Below, piece after piece: positions 57,535-64,000 of a stretch of 64,000 nt of DNA. The position numbers were made by a program, and so were the translations under genes. The stretch lies in contig KV918878.1 in NCBI GenBank assembly GCA_002049455.2, forward strand, positions 1-64,000, read 5' to 3'. The notes beneath the pieces were generated by a model. That model did no database searches. It was given only the letters and a program-made list of their open reading frames with translations, and had not been told where the DNA came from. Within the stretch, counting starts at the first letter, position 1, and each line of letters starts with the position of its first letter. The DNA is from Porphyra umbilicalis (lineage: Eukaryota; Rhodophyta; Bangiophyceae; Bangiales; Bangiaceae).

Positions 57535-57714
57535 GAGCATTCCCACCAATGTCGGGCCAACGCCATATTGGGCACACGTTGCAGAAACGTGTCTCAAATT
57601 CGCCGTTGGCCAGTTCTCGGGGCGGGTAACAATGTCGAACGTGCACGCGGCGTTGCCAACGGAGGTCAAGCGAGTTAAAACGCGAATGTACTTGCGTCCG
57701 ATTCGGGGTCGGAG

Positions 57715-57785
57715 CCGTTGGCCCCAGGGCCAACGAGTTGCCAACGGAGCCTCCGTTGGCAACTCGTTGGCCCTGGGGCCAACGG
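57715..57785. repeat. 71-bp perfect palindrome
   Basis: Two exact 35-bp inverted arms (57,715-57,749 and 57,751-57,785) around a single base. Composed of CGTTGGC/GCCAACG words. Confidence 0.92.
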
Positions 57786-58189
57786 GATCTGTGCTCTGAT
57801 TGGTCCATCGCGGTTTCACGGGGTTAAATGAGTGACAAGTGGCACTTCATATTGGCCTCAGATTGTCCGATTTATCATACTTTTGTTTCGACAGCTACCC
57901 ACGGATGGAATATGGTACCTCTCGGAACTGGGCGGCTGCCTGTCAGCTCGGCCCAATGGTCCCGATCGTTGGAGCGTGTCACGTATCAATCATGCGGTGG
58001 CGCGTGGCCGAACGGTGTTTCGGGCCCATCAGACACGCGGCGCGTTGACACTGACACTGGGAAAACAAGAGGATCGGCGCTGATGAGGGGGCACACGAGG
58101 CGGGGCTGCGCCGAGCGGCCCCGCGTCAGGCCCTCTTCAGGCAGCGACTCGGCTGCTCATGCCGCCACGCGTGCCCGCGTGGCGGCCGT

Positions 58190-60640
58190 GGCCAGCGCCG
58201 GTGCGTGCCCTCCCCCCCCCTCCCGCACCGCACGGCAGTGGCGGTGGCCCACGACAGTGCCCACGGCCGCCCTGACCGCCGCCGGCACAGCACCAGCGAC
58301 CCCCGCACGCCGACGGCCACCGCCCCCACCCCACCCACCGCGACCCCGGCCGTCCTGGCCGCCCCCACCGCCGTCGGCCGCGCCCCCCCCGGCTGCCACC
58401 GCCCTCGCGGCTGCCGGTCGCCGCCGGCCCCGCCGCCCCCGAGACCGCCGCCCGCCTCTCCACCGCCGACGTCGGCTTCCGCCCCCCGCTCCCCCGCCGC
58501 CGTCCGCGGCCGCCACCACCGCAGCCCTCACCGCCGCCGCCAGGCGCCGGCCGCCCCTCCCCCGCCGTCCCCGCCGCCGTCGGCCGCCACTGCCGGTGTC
58601 CGCCGCCGCCTCAGCTGACCCTGCTGCCGTCGCCGTGGTCGGCCGCCCCCGCCTCCCCTGCCCATGCCGCCTACTGTCGCCGCTCCTCCCGCTGACGTCG
58701 TCCCTGCCCCCGCCACTGTCGGCCGCCGGCGCTGTCTACCGCTGGCCCGCCGCCCCGGTCCCCGCCGTTGACGACGGCCGCCCCCGCCGTCGCCGCCCCC
58801 GCCACCGCCGCCGACCGCCGCCGCCCCCGATCTGACCGTCGCCGCTCGCCCCCCCCGCCGCCACCTCCGACCGCCGCCCCCGCCGTCGCCGCCGCGCGCG
58901 TGATCGCCTCCGTCTGCCGCCCCCGCTGTCGACGCCCCCCCCGCCGCCGCCGTTCGCAGCCGCCACGCCCACCGCCCTCACGGCCGCCACCGCCAGCCAC
59001 CGGCCACCCCTCCCCCGCCGCCCCAGCCACCGTCGGCCGCTACCGCCGGTGTCCGCGGCGGCCGTCCCCGCTGAGCCTGCCGCCGTCGCCGTCGTCGGCC
59101 GCCCGCGCCTCCCCTGTCCATGCCGCCTGCTGCCGCCGCCCCTCCCGCCGCCGCCGTCCCCGCCCCCGCCACTGTCGACCGCCGGCGCCGCGGCGACCGA
59201 TGCCCGCGTCTTCTGCTGGCCCTCCACTGCCGCCCCCACCACCGCCACTGCTGTCGCTGCCTCCCCTACCGCCGCCGACCGCTGCCGCTGCCGCCCCCGC
59301 CGACCGCCGCTTCGGCCGACAGCCGTCCGCGCCACAGCCGCAGTCCCCGCCGTTGGCGACGGCCACTCCCGCCGTCGCCGCGCCCGCCGCCGCCCCCGTG
59401 CGGCCTCCGACCGCCGCAATCGCCTCCCTCTGCCGCCCCCGCTGTCGCCACCCCGCCCGCCGCCGCCGACTGGCGCCGCCACGACCCCCTCCAACCGCCG
59501 GCCCCGTCGATCGCCAACCCCTCCCGCGCCCCCATCTCCGGCTTCGCCGCTCCGAAGACCGCCGCCGTCCCTGCCGACGGCGGGCACCGCGGCCGGCTCC
59601 GCCACAGGAGCCCCCACCCCCCCAGCCGCCGCTGCCCGAGCTGCCGTCGGCTGCCGCCGCCCCACCGCCGCTCTTGCCGTCGCCGCCCGCACGCTCCCGC
59701 CGACAGACTCCCCCACGTTCTCCGCCACCTCCGCCACCGCCGACGGCCGAACCCGCTGTCTCTGCCGCCCCCGCCGCCGCCAACCGCCGCCTCCGCCGTC
59801 GCTGCTCCAGCCGACCGCCGCCCCCGACGCCGCCTCCGTCCACGCCTGCACCGTCCACGCCCCGCGCCGCCACCATCAGCCGCCCCGGCAGTCGCCGCCC
59901 TCCCCGCCGACGCCGACCACCGACCCCGCCGTCGCCGCCCCCGCGACCACCGCGTACCGCCGCCACCGTTGACAGCCGCCCCTGTCTCTGCGGCCCCCGC
60001 CACCGTCGCCGGCCGCCACCCTTACCGCCCCAGCCGTTGCCTTCGCCAGCCGCCGCCCTCGCCGCCCCCGACGACTCAGCCGTGCGCCGCCCCCCCCTCG
60101 CTACCGCAGCCCCCTACATCCCCGCCGCCACAGGCCACCGCCGCTGCTCACCCCGACAGCCCTGCCGTCGGCCGCCGCCCCAGAAGCTGCCGCCGCCGCC
60201 GCCGCCGCTGCGGCCGCTGTCGCCCCCCCAGCCGCCGCCGCCCCCGCCGCCGTCCTCCGCCACCGCGCCCGCCGCCAACGCCGTGGCCGCCGGGTTAGGC
60301 CGCCGCGCTCGCCGCAGCGGACCTCTCCGCCCCAGCTGCCGTCCGCCGCGGTGCCCGCCACCACTCCCACCGTCGTGTGCCGCCCGCGCCGGTCCACAGC
60401 TCTCGTCGCCGTACACTGCCAGCCCGTCCCACCTCCCCCGTCCCTCGCGATCCCCTCCGCCGCAAAGGGCGCCCGCGCTGCGTCCTTCGCCGCCCTCAAC
60501 CGCCGCCCCCACTCCCCCCAGCGCCCTGTCCCGCCGAACCCACCGCCAGCACCGCCATCTGCGGCCGCCCCCGTCCTCCCCACGGCTGCCCGCTCCAGTC
60601 TCCTACTCTGTGGGGTGGCTGCGGCTGTAGCATCTGCGAG
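58190..60640. repeat. CCG-rich low-complexity tract
   Basis: 2.4 kb of CCGCCGxCGCC-type sequence inside the 4.7-kb element. Long frames on both strands (up to 620 codons on the plus strand) are Pro/Ala/Arg-only and not convincing genes. Similar in kind to 22,300-23,415. Confidence 0.88.
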
Positions 60641-62150
60641 GTCAACGTACGGCGGCAGCCCCCTCGAAATTATTGTATTTTTCCAAATCCCACCACACAG
60701 CTGGAGCTTGCGCAGTGGAGTTGCTCACTTGAGAATACTGGCAGATATACACAATATCAACTGCGCCAGAACCTGCAGTCTTGGCCAATGACATATCCGG
60801 AAACGGGCAGAGGACAACGCAAACAATGTCCTGCTCTGAGCGTTTTGATATCAAGGTCTGCAAATTTTCATGCAACAGCAATACCCCACACAGCAAGTGC
60901 GCTACAGGGGGATTTGTGGCGCAGAGGGGACACGGCCGGCTGCCTGCGAGGGGCAAAGACCGGTGGCCGCCATGAATAGAAACGGTAGTGTGGTGATGAG
61001 GTATCTCGCCCGCGTGCACGTGTGGTCGCGACGACTGGACGCAACCACCGCCTCGTGCTGTCCACCGTGCGCAGGGGTCCGCCGCCCGCTGCCGGGGGCT
61101 CCGGGCTGTACCTCGGCCGCCAGGTCGCTTCTGTGTCGCCGCGGAGGGGGGAGGAACCGGCGGGGAGGGTTGTGGGGGACGGTCGGGGGGCGGCGCTGGC
61201 AGGCCAGGGGGGAGGGTGCGCTCGTCGCTAGCTGGTGAATGCGCCCTGCTGCTGCCGATTGGTGGGGGCGCACCGGGGTGGCAGGGATAGGGCTCCAGGT
61301 GGGTCAGAGGGGGGGCTGCTTACGTGGGATAGTGGCGTAGTTGGAGGTGCGGCCGGGGTCGGGCTGGAGGTGGGGCTTTGTTGAGGTTGGCGTCCCAGCC
61401 TGTGGTCAGCTATCACATACGACGGGGCAGCACGCAAACACCAACAACAACGTTCAAGCGTTGGCGACCCAGTGCACGGTTCTACAGTGAGCCTACTGCC
61501 TGGGCTGTCAACGTTTCCACTCTCGCACTTGCCAGCAGTGCCCACAATAGCACGAGGTAACAACAAAAGTGAACAAACACGCACTCAGAAGTGCCTAGAT
61601 CTCAGTCACTGCCCCCTATCGACCCTTTCTGGCCCAGCCTTGGCCTTCTCAGGACAGCACAGCCTGGAGAAAGGGCGTGCCGGCGCCTTGGCAGTCGCCC
61701 TCGTCAGCCTAAGGTGGCACGCACACAGTTGAGGGTGACACGCACACGGCTTTCGGACCACCCAATGGCGCGATTCGACAGGCCACTGTGGCCTCTGGCG
61801 ATGGTTTGACCGGCATGATTCAGGCTCCAACATCTTCCACAACCTGAGGGGGTGCGGGCGCAACACACGTCACACACTCGAGCGGATTCGATCCGAATTG
61901 GTACCGAAAGGCCTCCACGTGTCTCGCTAGATTGCCTTGATTTGGGCGGTTTGGGCTCCGTTCATACGCTTTCCGTGACATGTTCGGCACGTATTCGACG
62001 GACGCCTCTTCATTTCGATACTGGCGACGACGCTGATACGTGTCCTTCGTTGGCAACCACGCAGTGCGGCCAACAACGTCGAGGCCAACGGCGCTCAGAT
62101 CTGCGAAAGGTAGCCCACTCTGTTTCACCCATTACATTGGCCGTTGGCAA
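60641..62150. other. Right arm of the 4.7-kb element
   Basis: Less GC-rich DNA without a supported gene. Confidence 0.5.
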
Positions 62151-62250
62151 CGCGTTGGCCCGTTGGCAACTGACCACTCGCAGGGCCACACGTAGCGGTT
62201 TCGTTTCACCGTTTCAGACCGTTGGCCCGACATTGGTGGGAATGCTCTTA

Positions 62251-62477
62251 ACATCAAGGTCGACAACAGCGGCTGCATCGACTTCGCCAAGAATCCCGTC
62301 GAGCACAAGCGCACCAAGCACATCGACATTCGCTACCACTTTGTGCGGGATGCGATCACGACGGACAAGGTCATCCTCGAGCACTGCCCAACGGACGAGA
62401 TGGCGGCAGACCCGATGACGAAGGAGCTCGCCAAGGTCAAGCACGACAAGCATGTCAAGACGATGGGGATGTGTTGA
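62251..62477 (+). pseudogene. Ty1/copia RNase H, 3' end
   Basis: Resumes the interrupted copia frame: DNSGCIDFAKNPVEHKRTKHID, then HFVRDAITTDKVIL, CPTDEMAADPMTKEL, ending KTMGMC and TGA 62,475-62,477. These are the standard last motifs of copia pol. Confidence 0.9.
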
Positions 62478-62642
62478 CTTCAAGTACGCGCCGTAAGTAC
62501 ATCCGGATGTACGTACATTGCTCCTCCAAGGCGGCCATGACGGGCGGCATTGGATTTGGGACGTCAAGATTCTAGGCGGACTTACTTCTCGACAAGTACT
62601 TCAAGGGCGGTCAGCTGTCAGGCGGCGTCAAGCAAGGGGGCG

Positions 62643-62700
62643 TGTTGGAACGTCATGCTCAACGCCGCTGTAAGCCCTCCTGCTGTAAAAAGCAAAATTC
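62643..62700 (+). other. Probable start of copia 3' LTR
   Basis: After a purine run (CAAGGGGGCG, 62,633-62,642) the sequence TGTTGGAACG begins, the usual start of copia long terminal repeats. The LTR's right end was not found. Confidence 0.5.
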
Positions 62701-62702
62701 AA

Positions 62703-62797
62703 GAAACCAGGTATTGACAGGGTTCGAACCCCCGACTCCCGGACGCGACCCGAAGGTCACGCGTAATGAGAGTGGGTGCCTATCTCCCACTAGGCTA
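62703..62797 (-). other. tRNA-like (box A/box B) sequence, degenerate
   Basis: On the minus strand: box A TAGCCTAGTGGG, a good D-arm (GCCT/AGGC), an ACGC..GCGT and GACC-TTCG-GGTC hairpin, box B GGTTCGAACCC, and a T run shortly after. The T-stem and acceptor stem pair poorly, so it is more like a tRNA-derived SINE or pseudogene than a working tRNA. Confidence 0.4.
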
Positions 62798-62809
62798 CCC
62801 ATGCGACTT

Positions 62810-63043
62810 CCTCGCGGTGTGGTGACTGCTGGTGCATTCGACATTTGTACCCGTGCGATTTTGAGTGAAATTTTCAAGATTTCACATTTTTTGTTCTTGC
62901 GCTTCTGATGCTTTGATTTGCGTGGGCTTTGCTTTGATCCCTGATGCTTTGTTTTGGTGAGCGTTTTGATTTAGAGTGTGGGCGGGCGCGTGCGCGGGCG
63001 AGCTGCTTGGGCTGCGTGGTGGGCTTAAGTGCTCCGACTTGAA
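62810..63043. other. AT-richer spacer
   Basis: No gene. Contains T-rich repeats with GATGCTTTG(A/T)TTTG words (62,907-62,960). Confidence 0.5.
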
Positions 63044-64000
63044 CTACTTGAGGAGTGCCCTTGATGGGAAGAGGGGCGCTTTGGAGAGACAACCAACAAA
63101 GCACGTTCGCACACATACACACAAGCTCAAGCCACTCAACCACTTCACCGTGGTCCCCCATCCCCTATCCCCACTGCGTTTAAACACGCCGCGCCACGTC
63201 GCGTTCCAGCGCTCGCCGTGAGCCGTGCCGGCCCTGTCTTCGCGGACCGCCGCGCGCGGGCCCCACTCGGCGCTGCCGGCAAGGGTTGACGCGAAGAAGC
63301 CGCGGGAGTAGGCGTCGGGACCTCCGGGGTCGCCGGCGCTGGCCTCCTCCTCATCCCCCTCGGGGTCCCGGGGCCCCGGGCGGTGAGACACAGGTAGAGC
63401 CGGGCCGCCGCGCGCCATGTCGGCGTGGCGCCGCTTTCGCGCACGGTACGCGGCCGACGCGGCCGCCTCCTCCGTCGACGGCGGGGCGGCGTCCGGGTCG
63501 GGCGAGGTGAAGCCGGCCGGTACCGCCCATGGCTCCGTCGTCACGGGCAACGCCCGCGGGGCGACGTCCGCAAGCCGCGGCTCCGCGAGCATGACCGCCA
63601 ACGGGGCCTGCGGCGACCGCAAGACGGTCACGACGCGACGTAGTGGCGCCGGCTGTCCGCCACGGTACCCACTTGGTGGGGCAGGAGGGTGCTGGGGGCT
63701 TGACGGGTGGTATCGTGGTGGTAAGGCAGTAGGTCATGGACGGCCGCCCAGGGCACCGCCCTCACGATGGCGTCGTACTCCTCCAAGGCGTCGGCAGCAC
63801 CGCTGTCGCCCGGCGCGAGGTCGTCGACCATGAACTTTCGCGTCAAGTCGTAGTAGCACGGCGACGGCTCGAAGACGCCGCGGTACGCGCGCAGCAACCC
63901 CGACACGATGGCGGCCGTCAGCATGACGTAGGCCGTGCCCTGGATGGGGTGGCAGGGGAACGCCTGGAGCAGCGACTGCTGCTGGTGCACAACGGGCGGG
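63044..64000 (-). CDS. 3' end of an unidentified gene, cut by the window
   Basis: The frame enters at the right edge with HQQQSLLQAFPCHPIQGTAY, VMLTAAIVSGLLRAYRGVFE and YYDLTRKFMVDDLAPGDSG, to about 63,665, then stops at 63,628. An overlapping second frame (63,631-63,044) with LADVAPRALPVTTEPWAVPA and ARKRRHADMARG could be the next exon, entered at an acceptor CCGCAG near 63,607. The amino-acid mix is that of a real protein, but I do not recognise it. The true stop is uncertain. Confidence 0.45.

Larger units (their letters stand above)
57535..62247. mobile_element. 4.7-kb Harbinger-related non-autonomous element in copia
   Basis: Terminal inverted repeats GAGCATTCCCACCAATGTCG at both ends, flanked by TTA (57,532-57,534 and 62,248-62,250), the 3-bp TWA target typical of PIF/Harbinger. 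The TIR and the subterminal GCAGAAAC(G/A)TGTCTC resemble the Harbinger element at 18,895. Removing the element and one TTA would rejoin the copia RNase H frame exactly. The interior holds a 71-bp palindrome, a 2.4-kb CCG-rich tract and no transposase. Many TTGGCAACG/CGTTGGC words occur near both ends. Confidence 0.92.

Noticed and set aside
58768-60630. 620-codon plus-strand ORF
   Set aside because: Only Pro/Ala/Arg/Ser from a CCG tract; equally long frames on the other strand; inside a non-autonomous transposon.

Overview
This is GC-rich nuclear DNA from a eukaryote, almost certainly an alga. A bangiophyte red alga of the Porphyra/Pyropia kind would fit, but nothing here proves the species. 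The evidence is very high GC with long (GGC/CCG)n tracts, GTATGT-type splice donors, eukaryotic gene families (a sucrose-type transporter, an EF-hand protein with a Pro/Gly/Tyr-rich N-terminus, ankyrin repeats, a MUS81-type nuclease), and eukaryotic transposons (Ty3/gypsy, Ty1/copia, hAT, PIF/Harbinger, and a KDZ-like giant element). There are no operons or bacterial genes. Most of the window is nested mobile DNA, and cellular genes are sparse.

Layout. 0.4-2.0 kb: a sucrose/SLC45-type transporter whose frame is broken by what look like single-base losses in C/G runs. 2.64-10.39 kb: copy 1 of a roughly 7.7-kb segment, A (EF-hand gene) plus B (an hAT element, mostly non-coding DNA, and the start of an ankyrin gene). 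11.1-11.65 kb: an unidentified ORF. 12.7-18.7 kb: a decayed chromodomain-type Ty3/gypsy element on the minus strand with an unrecognised ORF converging on it from the plus strand. 18.9-28.6 kb: a PIF/Harbinger element (transposase, Myb-like partner, Pro-rich ORF) with a smaller hAT-like element near its right end. 28.6-31.07 kb: copy 2 of segment A, with an extra 381-bp hAT element that is absent from copy 1. 31.07-50.93 kb: a 19.86-kb terminal-inverted-repeat element sitting exactly at the A/B junction of copy 2. 50.93-56.6 kb: copy 2 of segment B. 56.6-62.5 kb: a Ty1/copia 3' part split by a 4.7-kb Harbinger-related non-autonomous element. 63.0-64.0 kb: the end of an unidentified gene that runs off the window.

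The main discovery candidate is the 31,074-50,929 element. The uninterrupted copy at 4,709-4,716 is an empty site. The element has diverged inverted ends and an 8-bp target duplication with one mismatch. It carries a KDZ/HMGXB3-like transposase ORF, a cysteine-cluster plus Ulp1 (C48) protease ORF, a MUS81-like ERCC4 nuclease ORF, and two unrecognised plus-strand ORFs. A multi-gene KDZ-class element with a structure-specific nuclease as passenger or partner would be unusual.

A second theme is how the elements died. Thirteen in-frame stops in otherwise continuous transposon frames (TGA, TAG and TAA) can all be read as C-to-T changes in CGA, CAG or CAA codons, as expected from deamination of methylated cytosine. 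Separate frameshifts cluster in G/C homopolymers and may be assembly errors.
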